A stretch of 64,000 nucleotides of DNA from Xanthomonas massiliensis (GTDB taxonomy: Bacteria; Pseudomonadota; Gammaproteobacteria; Xanthomonadales; Xanthomonadaceae), in the NCBI RefSeq assembly GCF_900018785.1, contig NZ_FCOY01000006.1, positions 868,001 through 932,000 on the forward strand, written 5' to 3'. Shown piece after piece: positions 1 to 8,868 of this stretch; position 1 is the stretch's first letter, and each line of letters starts with the position of its first letter. The notes under the pieces are model-generated. The model worked only from the letters and a program-made list of their open reading frames with translations. It was not told the origin of the DNA and did no database searches. A program made the position numbers and the translations under genes.

Positions 1-3000
1 CCACGTTGAGCCGGCGCTCGCCACCCTGACGGTTGAGCGGGCCGAAGTTCATGGCCAGTTGGCCTGCGGGGTCCGGGCCGTAGGTGATGGAGAAATAGAT
101 GAGATCGCGCTCGTCGCCCTGCACGCTCTCCAGGTTCTTGACGAACAGCGGCTCCAGTTCGCTCTCGGCGAAATAGGGCTCTAGCCTTGGATCCTGGCGG
201 CGCGCCTCGTCGAGCAGGTCCTCGATCAGCTTCTGCTGTTCGGCATTGAAGGTGACTACCCCAATCGTGAGCCCGCTTTCGCGGAAGCCAGGCGCCGTCA
301 GGCGCGCCACCACGTCGGCGACCAGCGCCTTCGCTTCGGCCGGGTTGGTCCGTGTACCGCCTTTCTGGTAGGTGCCTGAGATCGGCTGCAGGCTGACCGC
401 GCGATCGTTGGTGACGGGGGAAGGAAAGGTGACCAGTCCGCCGTCGTAGTAGGCATGGTTGGAGAACGCGATCAGGCTTTCATGACGGGAGCGGTAGTGC
501 CAGTTCAGATTTCGTGTCGGCAGATTCGCGCCGATGCACTCGTCGAGGATGCTCTCCAGGTCGGCCTCGACGTCTTCGTCGTCCAGCCCGGATTCGGCGC
601 GGTCGAAGAAGGAAGTCGGAGGCAACTGCTTGGGGTCGCCGACCATGACGACTTGGCGGCCGCGGGCGATGGCGCCGATCGCATCCCAGACTGGGATCTG
701 CGAGGCTTCGTCGAAGATCACCAGGTCGAACGCGTTGGCTCCGGCCTGCAGGTACTGCGCGATGGACAGGGGGCTCATCAGCAGGCAGGGCGTGAGTTTG
801 GTCAGCGCCTCGGGAATCTGGGCCATCAGTTCGCGCAAGGGCAGGTGCGCACGCTTCTTGCCCATCTCGTGCCGTAGCAGCCCCCATTCGGAGTTGCGGC
901 TGACGTTGTCCTGCGAGGGCAGGTCGGCGCACAGGCGGGCGCGCAGCCAGTCCCGGGTCAGGGCGGTGAAGCGCTCGTCGAGCTCGCGGAAATCGCGGAT
1001 GCGCTGTTCGTGCTCGGCGCTGACGAAGCTGCGGATGACCGGCTCGTGATCGACCACGGCGTTGAGCCACCAGCGTGCGTAGTTGGTCTCGAAAGTTCGG
1101 CGTGCCTGGTCCGGGCCGACCTGGCCTTGCTCGATGCCCTGGACCAGCGTGGCCAGCCCGAGTGCCAGCGCCTCGTCGCGCGCCTGGCGCCATGCGCACC
1201 AGCTGCGCAGTCTGTGTTCGGCGCGCACGATGGACTGGCTTTGCTCGATCAGCCCGTCGAGTGACATGGACTGCCACTGCGTCTGGGCGGCCTCGGCAAA
1301 ATGTCCAGTTGTCGCGAGTGCCTCGCGCCGGGGTAGCAGCTGTTCCCATTTCTCCACATATCGGGCGCCGGCCAGCGCGATTCGACCACCTGGCTCCAGC
1401 AGTGCATTGGCATCGCCCAATAACGTATGCAGCGGTGCCTTGCAGGCAGAAATCTGTTCGGGCGTAGTGGCCAGGCGGGCCAGCACGGCTGCCAGATCCT
1501 CTCGGAGCTGGCAGGCCTGTTCGAGGTCATCCAGATTGGTGGCGAGACCTTTCCACAAGCCTGCGGTGGACTCGCGCAAGTCGTCCAGGGCAGCCAGCGC
1601 CTGTTCCGTATCGGCTCGCTGGCGAAGCGTCTGGTGGTCGCGTGCCAGCGTGGGGCCGCAAGCGCCTTCCTCAACCAAGGTATGGGCGTCCAATGCACCT
1701 TGCTGGGCATGGCTGCGCCAGTCGCTAAGGAAGTCGAGGGCCGCACGCAGGCGGTCGACTTGCGTGGCATGGCCTGCCCATAGGCCGTCGGTCGCCGTTT
1801 CCAGCGATGCCTGTGCCGCAATGTCCTGATCGAGCTGCCGCAGTCGCCGTGCCCGCTGCAGATCGGCCTGCAGGGCGGCTCCGCATTGGCCGCTGGCGAT
1901 GGCGTCGAAGCCGTCGTCCTCCCAGGCCTGGCCTTCGCGTACGGCAGCCAGGGCGGTTTGCCAGCGCAGGGCCGTGCGCACCTTGTCCTGTTCTGTGTCC
2001 AGTCCCGTCCAAACGTCCGCACATTCCGCGCTTGGAGCGATGGCCTGGATCTGCTGGCGCAAGACGCGGATGGCATTCCAATGCTGCAGATCGTTGGCGA
2101 CGTCTGGCTGCGAGCCGCCTGTAGTGGCGCTGGACAGTTGAGCTGTGACCTTGCGTTTACCCAGCCACGACTTTGGCCAGAACGCCTGCTCGGCCTGTTC
2201 CCACATTTGCTGCAACTGGGCGACGTCGAGCTGTTCGATCGTCTCGCCGTAGGGAGCCGACAGGGCAGCATGATGCTCGCTGAGCTGGGTCAGCAGGCCT
2301 ATTGCCTGGTTGAGCTGGACGGTGATGCGTACCGGCCAGGGCTCGCTAAGCTCGCCATGAGTCTGCCGATGTTCGGTGAGCAGGGCCAGCCCGTCGATGC
2401 AGGCGGTCATGACAGAGGTTGGCCACGGCGTGGACAACTGCATGTTCAGTTCCGCATGGCGGCGCACCAGTGCCGCACCTTCCAGCAAGCGTTGGCTCAG
2501 GCTGCGTGCGTCGGGCCGCAGGACAAAGCGCCAATCATGTCCCGCCGCCAAAGGCAGGCGTTGAGCGAGCAGCAGCAGCGCTTCGCAGGTTTCGGGCGTC
2601 AACGTGGGCGAGGGCAGGTCGATGGCCTGGACGAACGCCTGGGCGGATTCGATCGTCGCCTGGGCGGCGGGAAGCACATCACGCGCAGTGGCGATCAGTT
2701 GTTGCTGCCAAGTGGGCGACCAGTCTCCCTGGCCAACCAGCGCCAAGGGGTGCTGCGCCAGCGCGGCATGGCCAATGGCTTGCGCATTGACTTCCAGCCG
2801 GTCCACGGCGTTGCGCAACTGTTCGATGCCCGCATGATCGTGCTGATCGGCCGAGGGCCAGCCCAGGGCGAGTATCGGGACGTCGTGTCCCGCGCTGACG
2901 GTGCCGATGGCATCGAACAGGCTCAAGCCGTTGCGGCGACGCTGGTGAAGGCGTTCCACATAGATGTTCAGCGCATCGCGCAGACGTTTGAGTTTGTCGG

Positions 3001-5377
3001 CTTCTGCCCGCCACTGCTCGGCGTCGGCTTGGCCGCTGCTGGACCAGGCGGACTGCAATTGGGCCAGTACGTCAAGTTTGCGGGCCTTGCTCGAGTGCAG
3101 CTCCAGGCAGAACTCGCCGAGGCCGATTTCGCGCAGGCGCCGGTAGACGACGTCCAGTGCCGCGATTTTCTCGGATACGAAGAGGACGCGCCGGCCCTGT
3201 GCCAGGGATTGGGCGATCAGGTTAGCGATGGTCTGGCTCTTGCCCGTCCCCGGTGGACCGATCAGGACGAAGTCCTTGCCCTGCGAGGCGGCCAGCACGG
3301 CCGACAACTGCGAGGAATCCGCCGGCAAGGGGCAGAACACCTGCTTGGGGTCGAAGTGTTGGTCCAGTTCGGGCACTTGCGGGAACGGAGCACCCGGAGG
3401 ATAGGCATCGCGCGGGGTGTCCAGCAGGTGGCGCACGACCGGGTTCTCGCGCAACTGTTCGCTGTGCTCGGCCAGGTCTTTCCACATCAGGTACTTGGCG
3501 AACGAGAACATGGACAACACCACGTCCTCGGTCACTTCCCAGCCCTTGATGTCCTTGATGGCGTGGCCGACAGCCTTCCAGACCGCGGCGATATCCAGGC
3601 CGGCATCGTCGCGCGGCAGTTCGCCCTCGAGCGTGCTCAGGTTCAGTTCGAAGTCCTGGCGCAGCATCTCGATCAGGGTCGGATTGAAGCGGGGCTCGTC
3701 GTCATGCAGGCTGAGCGTGAAGCCCGAACGGGCACTCTTACGCTGCAGGCTGACCGGCACCAGGATCAAGGGGGCGCGATAGCGTTGGCCGCCACGGTCT
3801 TCGCGGGTCCAGGACAGAAAGCCCAGGGCGAGATACAGCGTGTTGGCACCACCTTCCTGCAAGGTCGTGCGGGCACTGCGGAACAGATCGGTCAGACGTG
3901 TATCGAGCTCGGTTTCAGGAACGCCAACGAAAACCTCGCGTTTCTGCAGGGCTTCCAGCGCGTGCGCCCAGCGCACGTTTTCGCGCTCGCGGGCCTCGTA
4001 GATGGCCTGATCGCGCGGATCGGCACCGTCCATCAGGTCCGGACGCGGGCGCAGCTTCAGGGACTGGCCGCTGGCCAGCAGGTCTTCCAGCGCGCCAGGG
4101 TCCGGCGCTTCCAGCTTGAGTGCTTTCTTGCCGGCCTTGAAGTTGAGCAGGTTGTTGCGCAGCGACAGATCCAGCAGCTTGCGCTGCCAGCGCAGCAGCC
4201 GGTCCTTGGGATCAAGCTGGCTGGCATCTTCCGCATTGGCCGGCGCGTTGTCGGGCAGGTCAGGCGCGTCTTCGATCTTTGGCACGGCGGGTGCGGACGG
4301 TGACCCTTCGGTGTCCGACGCCGTAGCAACTCCCGCCTCCGCACTGGCCAATGGCTTGATGCGCTGCAGCCGCGCCCTGCGGATGTCCACGGCCAGGCGA
4401 AATCCCGCATCCTGAGATTCATCAACCTGCTGAGCACCGCGTTCGGTGGCATAGCTGAAAGGGACGGTGGGGCGCTGGGTGATCAGGGTGGTCTCGAACA
4501 GCACCAGTTCCTTGAGCCTGAGGCGCTTGCGCAAGGCGGTCACGTCGTCGACGACCGTGTTGGAAAACTCCTCCGGTTGCAGCCAGACACCTGCAAAGGC
4601 ATGGCCCTCTGTGAAGACCAACAGGGGGTTCAACCCTGCCTGCTCGAGTGCGGCGCAGAACAGCAACGTGAGGTCGAAACACGTCCCCAGGCCCGAGCTT
4701 TCGATCTGGCTGGGACTGCGTACCTTCTGGCCTGACTGCTCGAAGCTGGCCGGGGGCAGAGCATAGTCCAACTGCATACCAGCAGTGGCCCCCCAGAGGG
4801 CCGAGGCCAGTTCCCAGGCGCGTTTGGCACCGCCGGTGTAGCCATCCAGTGCGGGGTTGCGATCATTCTGCCGCAACACCTCGGCGGTTCGCTTGAGCAG
4901 CCGATCCACGGCCGGATCGTTGGGTTGGACGAAGGCGGCGACCAAGTCCGGCAGATGCGAGATGCCACCCCATTGATTGCGTGGCAGCAGCTCCAGATGG
5001 CTGTCGCGCTGCGCAAGGGCCGGGGTGGATGCATCCGCGCCCACGGAGCGCAAGGCCAGCGAGACCGTGGCCGTCTCGGCCTCGGTTAGCCGCGCCAGCA
5101 ATCCGCCGTCCAGATTTAGATCCAGGTCGCGGATCTGATAGCGGGAGCCCGCGGCCAGCGCGTCGATCCGCCAACGACGCGACTTCAAGAAGGGCGGATC
5201 GGACGTCAGGATCAACTCGACCTGCTCATGCGTCTGGTCGGTCTCGTTGATCAGCCAGAGATCCCGGAGCAGCGGGATCGCATTCTGGAAGTCCGCCAAG
5301 TTCAATTTGGCGGCCAGGGTAAGGTCGATTTTCAGCTCGGCAGCGGTGGCCGAACCGTCCGGTTGTGTCTCGTCCAT
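1..5377 (-). CDS. DUF4011-type superfamily 1 helicase (partial, 3' end outside window)
   Basis: About 1,792 N-terminal residues of a giant ATP-dependent helicase-like protein are visible; the C-terminus lies beyond the left edge. In order: a transglutaminase-like segment with GLGTCFDLTLLFC near residue 230; the DUF4011 signature WQRKLLDLSLRNNLLNF near 390; a Walker A GPPGTGKSQT near 707; a long insert; Walker B IFDEASQ near 1556; helicase motif III GDPKQLPP near 1580; and NWHYRSRHESLI just after. This is the usual layout of the DUF4011/AAA_11/AAA_12 family, which normally ends in a Vsr/DUF559-like nuclease and DUF3320; those parts would lie outside. The ATG at 5377 begins MDETQPDG. The gene diverges from an XRE regulator and is less GC-rich than the core genes. 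Such helicases are often found in defence islands; an antiphage role here is inference. Confidence 0.9.
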   Translation of the reverse strand, partial: MDETQPDGSATAAELKIDLTLAAKLNLADFQNAIPLLRDLWLINETDQTHEQVELILTSDPPFLKSRRWRIDALAAGSRYQIRDLDLNLDGGLLARLTEAETATVSLALRSVGADASTPALAQRDSHLELLPRNQWGGISHLPDLVAAFVQPNDPAVDRLLKRTAEVLRQNDRNPALDGYTGGAKRAWELASALWGATAGMQLDYALPPASFEQSGQKVRSPSQIESSGLGTCFDLTLLFCAALEQAGLNPLLVFTEGHAFAGVWLQPEEFSNTVVDDVTALRKRLRLKELVLFETTLITQRPTVPFSYATERGAQQVDESQDAGFRLAVDIRRARLQRIKPLASAEAGVATASDTEGSPSAPAVPKIEDAPDLPDNAPANAEDASQLDPKDRLLRWQRKLLDLSLRNNLLNFKAGKKALKLEAPDPGALEDLLASGQSLKLRPRPDLMDGADPRDQAIYEARERENVRWAHALEALQKREVFVGVPETELDTRLTDLFRSARTTLQEGGANTLYLALGFLSWTREDRGGQRYRAPLILVPVSLQRKSARSGFTLSLHDDEPRFNPTLIEMLRQDFELNLSTLEGELPRDDAGLDIAAVWKAVGHAIKDIKGWEVTEDVVLSMFSFAKYLMWKDLAEHSEQLRENPVVRHLLDTPRDAYPPGAPFPQVPELDQHFDPKQVFCPLPADSSQLSAVLAASQGKDFVLIGPPGTGKSQTIANLIAQSLAQGRRVLFVSEKIAALDVVYRRLREIGLGEFCLELHSSKARKLDVLAQLQSAWSSSGQADAEQWRAEADKLKRLRDALNIYVERLHQRRRNGLSLFDAIGTVSAGHDVPILALGWPSADQHDHAGIEQLRNAVDRLEVNAQAIGHAALAQHPLALVGQGDWSPTWQQQLIATARDVLPAAQATIESAQAFVQAIDLPSPTLTPETCEALLLLAQRLPLAAGHDWRFVLRPDARSLSQRLLEGAALVRRHAELNMQLSTPWPTSVMTACIDGLALLTEHRQTHGELSEPWPVRITVQLNQAIGLLTQLSEHHAALSAPYGETIEQLDVAQLQQMWEQAEQAFWPKSWLGKRKVTAQLSSATTGGSQPDVANDLQHWNAIRVLRQQIQAIAPSAECADVWTGLDTEQDKVRTALRWQTALAAVREGQAWEDDGFDAIASGQCGAALQADLQRARRLRQLDQDIAAQASLETATDGLWAGHATQVDRLRAALDFLSDWRSHAQQGALDAHTLVEEGACGPTLARDHQTLRQRADTEQALAALDDLRESTAGLWKGLATNLDDLEQACQLREDLAAVLARLATTPEQISACKAPLHTLLGDANALLEPGGRIALAGARYVEKWEQLLPRREALATTGHFAEAAQTQWQSMSLDGLIEQSQSIVRAEHRLRSWCAWRQARDEALALGLATLVQGIEQGQVGPDQARRTFETNYARWWLNAVVDHEPVIRSFVSAEHEQRIRDFRELDERFTALTRDWLRARLCADLPSQDNVSRNSEWGLLRHEMGKKRAHLPLRELMAQIPEALTKLTPCLLMSPLSIAQYLQAGANAFDLVIFDEASQIPVWDAIGAIARGRQVVMVGDPKQLPPTSFFDRAESGLDDEDVEADLESILDECIGANLPTRNLNWHYRSRHESLIAFSNHAYYDGGLVTFPSPVTNDRAVSLQPISGTYQKGGTRTNPAEAKALVADVVARLTAPGFRESGLTIGVVTFNAEQQKLIEDLLDEARRQDPRLEPYFAESELEPLFVKNLESVQGDERDLIYFSITYGPDPAGQLAMNFGPLNRQGGERRLNV

Positions 5378-5546
5378 GGAATCCCCTGTAGTGCCCTGTC
5401 GTAACGTGCATTACGCCCTGTTACGCCCTACCAGGATATTAGCGCCAGTTGCCAGAGATTTCGGCAAGATAAGAGCCATCGCAGCGAAATAGGGAGGACG
5501 GACTGAAAAATCTGCCTTCTTGCAGGTGGTGATAGGTGGGTGAATG

Positions 5547-5566
5547 ATGTCTAAAATTTTGGACAT
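5547..5566. promoter_or_regulatory. Palindromic operator upstream of the XRE gene
   Basis: ATGTCTAAAATTTTGGACAT is a 20-bp near-perfect inverted repeat (one mismatched pair) lying 24 bp before the XRE gene start and within the 212-bp gap shared with the divergent helicase gene. The AT-rich centre stands out from its surroundings. An autoregulatory XRE binding site is the simplest reading; it could also control the helicase gene. Confidence 0.6.
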
Positions 5567-5589
5567 TTCATCCAACTATCGCGTCTGCC

Positions 5590-6081
5590 ATGAACCTCAT
5601 CGATATCGGCCATGCCGTGCGGATCCGGCGCACTGAGCTGGGCCTGTCCCAGGCGCAGTTGGCACACCTGAGCGGACTGTCTCGCCAGACCCTGGTCGGC
5701 CTGGAAAATGGCACGCTGAGCGATCTTGGTGTCAACCGTGTGGGGCAGGTGACGGCGGTACTGGGCTTGGACAGTCCCAAGCTCGATACGCAGGCGAGGC
5801 ACAAGAAGCGCGGCCTGTGGATGGCGGCCAAAACGGTGAGCGTCAGCTATGCACGTGAACTGGCGCCCGAGGTGCTGGAGCAGGTTCTGGCGAGTGGCGA
5901 AGTGCCTGCTCCATTTGCCCCGCACCTGGCACATCTACTCGACGAGGCGCCTGTGCCCATCGTCGTGATGGCCGTGGAAGAGGCGGCCTCGCGTGCGCAC
6001 CTGCCGCCAAGGCAGGTCTGGCGCAACGTGGCGAAGTTGGCTGGATCGTTGTCCGTGCATCGTCGGACGCTGTGGGCATGA
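5590..6081 (+). CDS. XRE-family helix-turn-helix regulator (antitoxin-like)
   Basis: A 163-residue protein. Residues 5-60 form a cro/C1-type HTH: AVRIRRTELGLSQAQLAHLSGLSR followed by QTLVGLENGT is the classic helix 2/recognition helix layout (strings shortened here into two parts). The C-terminal 90 residues form a second, unassigned domain (VEEAASRAHLPPRQVWRN) that resembles regulators paired with toxins. The palindrome at 5547-5566 is its likely operator. No partner toxin follows: the next 230 bp are non-coding and then a separate hipBA pair begins. So it may regulate the divergent helicase, or be the surviving half of a lost toxin-antitoxin pair. The domain call is secure; the role is inferred. 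Confidence 0.8.
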   Translation: MNLIDIGHAVRIRRTELGLSQAQLAHLSGLSRQTLVGLENGTLSDLGVNRVGQVTAVLGLDSPKLDTQARHKKRGLWMAAKTVSVSYARELAPEVLEQVLASGEVPAPFAPHLAHLLDEAPVPIVVMAVEEAASRAHLPPRQVWRNVAKLAGSLSVHRRTLWA

Positions 6082-6199
6082 AGTCCGGGCATCACTGTCC
6101 GGTGGATCCTGGGTCCCGCGGGCGCTGGCGCTAATCGACGCGATCAGCCGGTATGGCTGTTGTCCGACGCCGCGAGAGGTACGCTTACTGGAGTGGAAT

Positions 6200-6300
6200 T
6201 GAAGTTCATATATGGGCTATAACGCTGGATTATGGCATTTTATAGCTCTTATATGATACTAAATTAATTCTTCGTAAAAGGCTCTTATTAGAGCTACTGT
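6200..6300. promoter_or_regulatory. AT-rich promoter/operator region of hipBA
   Basis: This stretch is strikingly AT-rich for the window. It contains TAGCTCTTAT at 6243-6252 and its near-inverted partner ATTAGAGCTA at 6287-6296, plus the perfect short palindrome GCTCTTATTAGAGC at 6281-6294. Repeated inverted half-sites just upstream of hipB fit an autoregulated toxin-antitoxin operator. The sequence differs from the E. coli HipB box, so assignment rests on position and symmetry. Confidence 0.5.
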
Positions 6301-6317
6301 TGGCGCATGTGCGTGAT

Positions 6318-6692
6318 ATGGTTCCATATATGAAATATTATGAGAATTCGCCTTCTACATTGGCAGCCAGTCTGCATTCCTTGGGGATGCGGGTTGCCAA
6401 GTTGCGCCTGAGCAGGAACCTGACCCAGGCGCATGTGGCGCGCGAGTCGGGGGCTTCCATCAGCAGCGTCAAACGTCTGGAAGCGGGTGAGAACACCTCG
6501 CTGGAGACGTTGCTGCGAGTGTTGAGCGTACTGGGGCTGGAAGGGCGACTGCTTGAATGCCTGCCAGACCCGGATATCCGGCCGGTCGAACGTATTCGCC
6601 ATGGCGACCGCGAACGGCGCCGTGCACGTGAGCAGAGCACAACGACGGCCAAGGCCACGGACTGGGCCTGGGGTGAGGAGGACGACGCGTGA
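6318..6692 (+). CDS. hipB: HipB-type antitoxin, XRE family
   Basis: About 124 residues. An HTH domain spans roughly residues 18-75 (RLSRNLTQAHVARESG, then ASISSVKRLEAGENTS), followed by a charged tail rich in Arg and ending EEDDA. It sits directly before hipA with a GTGA start/stop overlap, so the two are translationally coupled. In the family HipB binds and neutralises the HipA kinase and represses the operon. ATGs at 6318 and 6330 are both possible and neither has a clear Shine-Dalgarno sequence; the choice changes only four residues. Confidence 0.85.
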   Translation: MVPYMKYYENSPSTLAASLHSLGMRVAKLRLSRNLTQAHVARESGASISSVKRLEAGENTSLETLLRVLSVLGLEGRLLECLPDPDIRPVERIRHGDRERRRAREQSTTTAKATDWAWGEEDDA

Positions 6693-7993
6693 CCAATGCC
6701 ACCGTCCGTCTGTGGGGCAAGGAGATCGGCGCGGTGAGCTGGCTGGAAGATCGCCAACTGGCGGTGTTCCAGTACATGCCCGACTTTGCGCAAAGCCGGA
6801 TCGAGCTGGCGCCGTTGACGATGCCGCTCGGGTCCGATCCTTACGAATTCCCCGGCTTGCCGCGAGAGGCATTCAAGGGCTTGCCTGGTTTGCTGGCCGA
6901 CTCATTGCCGGACAAGTTCGGCAATGCCCTGATAGATGCGTGGCTGGTGACGCAGGGCAGGGCAGCCAGCAGCTTCAACCCGGTGGAACGGTTGTGCTAC
7001 ATCGGCACGCGGGGCATGGGGGCGTTGGAGTTCCATCCGTCTCTTGGGGCGGGGGGGCGACGGTCACGCAAGGTCGAGATCGATGCGCTCACCCGGCTGG
7101 CCAATGACGTGCTCAGCCATCGCGAACGGCTTGCCGGCGCGTTGCATGGCGAGGACGACCGGGAGGCGCTGGAAGACATCCTGCGGGTGGGGACTTCTGC
7201 GGGCGGGGCACGCGCCAAGGCGGTGCTGGCCTGGAACGAAAAGACCGGGGAATTTCGCTCGGGCCAGGTCAAGGCAGGTGAGGGCTTCACCTACTGGCTG
7301 ATGAAGTTCGACGGCATCGCCGACAATCGCGACAAGGAACTGGCTGACCCACAAGGCTTCGGGCTGATCGAATACGCCTTCTATCTGTTGGCGGTCGATG
7401 CCGGCATCGACATGAGCCAGAGCCGGATCCATCGCGAAGGTGGACGCGCGCATTTCATGACGCGCAGGTTCGACCGTGATGCGGCAGGCCGTAAGCTGCA
7501 TATGCAATCCTTGGCAGCCATGCGTCATTTCGACTTCAACGCGGCGGGTGCCTATTCCTATGAGCAAGCGGTGGAGACGATCCGCCGCCTCGCTCTACCT
7601 GCCTTGGACATCGAACAGCAGTTCCGGCGGGCGGTGTTGAACGCACTGATCCGCAACCAGGACGACCACGTCAAGAACATTGCGTTCCTGATGAACCGCC
7701 GCGGCGAGTGGCGACTCTCGCCAGCATTCGATGTGAGCTATGCCTACAACCCGGGAGGCAGTTGGACGCACCAGCATCAGATGAGCCTCAACGGCAAACG
7801 CGATCACTTCGAAATAGATGATCTGGTTGCGTTCGGTGCCTTCTGCGGCATGAAGCCGAAGAAGGCGCGAGACATCGTGGCCGACATCCATCAGCGTGTC
7901 GAAGACTGGATGCGCTATGCGGATCAAGCCGGTGTCCCGGAGTCTACGGCAGCCAAATTGCATCGAGGCATGCGTCGAGAAATCGCGGTGTAG
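6689..7993 (+). CDS. hipA: HipA serine/threonine kinase toxin
   Basis: 434 residues, the normal length of full-length HipA with N-subdomain 1 fused. Visible: the glycine-rich loop VGTSAGGARAKA (167-178) with Ser170 where the regulatory autophosphorylated serine lies in HipA; the catalytic block NQDDHVKN (Asp325/326, Asn330); and the metal-binding DFG-equivalent Asp348 in SPAFDVSY. HipA of E. coli phosphorylates glutamyl-tRNA synthetase and causes growth arrest and persistence; the target of this copy is unknown. The GTG start overlaps the hipB stop. All key residues appear intact, so the toxin is probably functional. Confidence 0.93.
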   Translation: MTNATVRLWGKEIGAVSWLEDRQLAVFQYMPDFAQSRIELAPLTMPLGSDPYEFPGLPREAFKGLPGLLADSLPDKFGNALIDAWLVTQGRAASSFNPVERLCYIGTRGMGALEFHPSLGAGGRRSRKVEIDALTRLANDVLSHRERLAGALHGEDDREALEDILRVGTSAGGARAKAVLAWNEKTGEFRSGQVKAGEGFTYWLMKFDGIADNRDKELADPQGFGLIEYAFYLLAVDAGIDMSQSRIHREGGRAHFMTRRFDRDAAGRKLHMQSLAAMRHFDFNAAGAYSYEQAVETIRRLALPALDIEQQFRRAVLNALIRNQDDHVKNIAFLMNRRGEWRLSPAFDVSYAYNPGGSWTHQHQMSLNGKRDHFEIDDLVAFGAFCGMKPKKARDIVADIHQRVEDWMRYADQAGVPESTAAKLHRGMRREIAV

Positions 7994-8249
7994 CCGTTTG
8001 ATGGTTGAATCCAGTTGTCTCAGGCAATCTACGCTGCGCTAAGATGCAAATTGATTGACTATGAGCCCGAAAGAATCGACGCCTCGCAAAAGAGCTCCAT
8101 CACCCGCACCAGCATTAAGCGCCTGATTTTGACGGTAGATGGCGACGGTATGGTTTGTGTCGATCAGAAAAATCCATTTAATCACATGGGCTTACGAGGC
8201 CCGTTGATGACAGAGTGGGAATGACGGAGCGTCTTTCGGAGGAGGGGCT
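7994..8249. other. Intergenic, no confident gene
   Basis: Spacer after hipA, of lower GC content than the following region. A 69-codon frame starting with TTG runs through it without a ribosome site or recognisable domain. It marks the right edge of the less GC-rich left block. Confidence 0.4.
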
Positions 8250-8339
8250 ATGGCCAGCTATTGGAAAACTCACGTGTTTGTTGCCCTTGAGTCCACGATT
8301 GTCCAAGTGAGCGAGTGCCTGGGAATCCCCCGGCGATAG
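8250..8339 (+). CDS. Possible 29-residue small ORF with strong ribosome site
   Basis: ATG at 8250 is preceded by GGAGGAGGGG at ideal distance and opens a 29-codon frame ending TAG at 8337-8339 (MASYWKTHVF at its start). No family is recognised. It ends a few bases from the convergent marR stop. It could be a leader peptide, a truncated gene end, or chance; the only support is the ribosome-binding site. Confidence 0.25.
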   Translation: MASYWKTHVFVALESTIVQVSECLGIPRR

Positions 8340-8344
8340 CGCGC

Positions 8345-8806
8345 TTATTCCCCGGCTTCCAGAAGCGCTTCCAGTCGGGCTTCGATCTTCTCCAGGCTCG
8401 CGATGAACGCTTCGAATTCAGCGTCCGCGAGCGTGGAGAAGATCCGGTCGTTGCCGTCGGCCAGCGTCGAGCGGATGTCCGTCATTTTGGTTTCAGCCTT
8501 TTTCGACAGGCCGAACAGGACCTTGCGGCCATCGGTGGCGTCCGGCGTGCGGACCAGCAGGCCCTCCTTGACCATCCGTTCCAGCATCTGCGCCATAGCG
8601 GGCTGGCCGATACGGCCGGCCTGGACCAGTTCCTTCTGCGAAAGGCGCTTGGACTCGCGCAGCGCGCCCAGGACCGGCAGGTAGGACACGTTGACGCCGA
8701 GCTCGCCGAGGCGGCGGTCGAAGTACCGGGTGAGCTGGCGCGATACCACGTTGAGGCGGAAGCCGGGGTTTCCGGCCGGGGCGCGGCCGGCGGTGTTCTC
8801 GGGCAT
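8345..8806 (-). CDS. MarR-family transcriptional regulator
   Basis: 153 residues with the winged-helix core of MarR proteins: RLSQKELVQAGRIGQPAMAQ forms the HTH (about residues 58-77), followed by the wing KEGLLVRTPDATDGRKVLFG with the conserved D-x-R. N- and C-terminal helices for dimerisation flank it. It is divergent from an FAD monooxygenase with only 62 bp between starts, and that gap contains three copies of TTACATTG. MarR proteins usually repress the divergent gene and are released by a phenolic or xenobiotic ligand; the ligand here is unknown. Confidence 0.92.
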   Translation of the reverse strand: MPENTAGRAPAGNPGFRLNVVSRQLTRYFDRRLGELGVNVSYLPVLGALRESKRLSQKELVQAGRIGQPAMAQMLERMVKEGLLVRTPDATDGRKVLFGLSKKAETKMTDIRSTLADGNDRIFSTLADAEFEAFIASLEKIEARLEALLEAGE

Positions 8807-8847
8807 TTACATTGTCTCCGATGGAAATTACATTGCACCCAATGTAA
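8807..8847. promoter_or_regulatory. MarR operator: three TTACATTG half-sites
   Basis: TTACATTGCACCCAATGTAA at 8828-8847 is a perfect inverted repeat with 8-bp arms and a 4-bp centre. A third, direct copy of TTACATTG lies at 8807-8814, exactly 21 bp (two helical turns) upstream of the first and touching the marR start codon. This is a typical arrangement for repression of both divergent genes. Confidence 0.75.
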
Positions 8848-8868
8848 ATCGCGCAGGAGGTCCCCGCA

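Noticed and set aside
1886-4303. 805-codon open frame on the plus strand inside the helicase gene
   Set aside because: It is codon-phase antisense to the helicase frame, whose translation carries clear helicase motifs; long antisense frames are expected in high-GC DNA.
8015-8224. 69-codon frame with a TTG start after hipA
   Set aside because: No ribosome site, no recognisable family, and a rare start codon; treated as non-coding.
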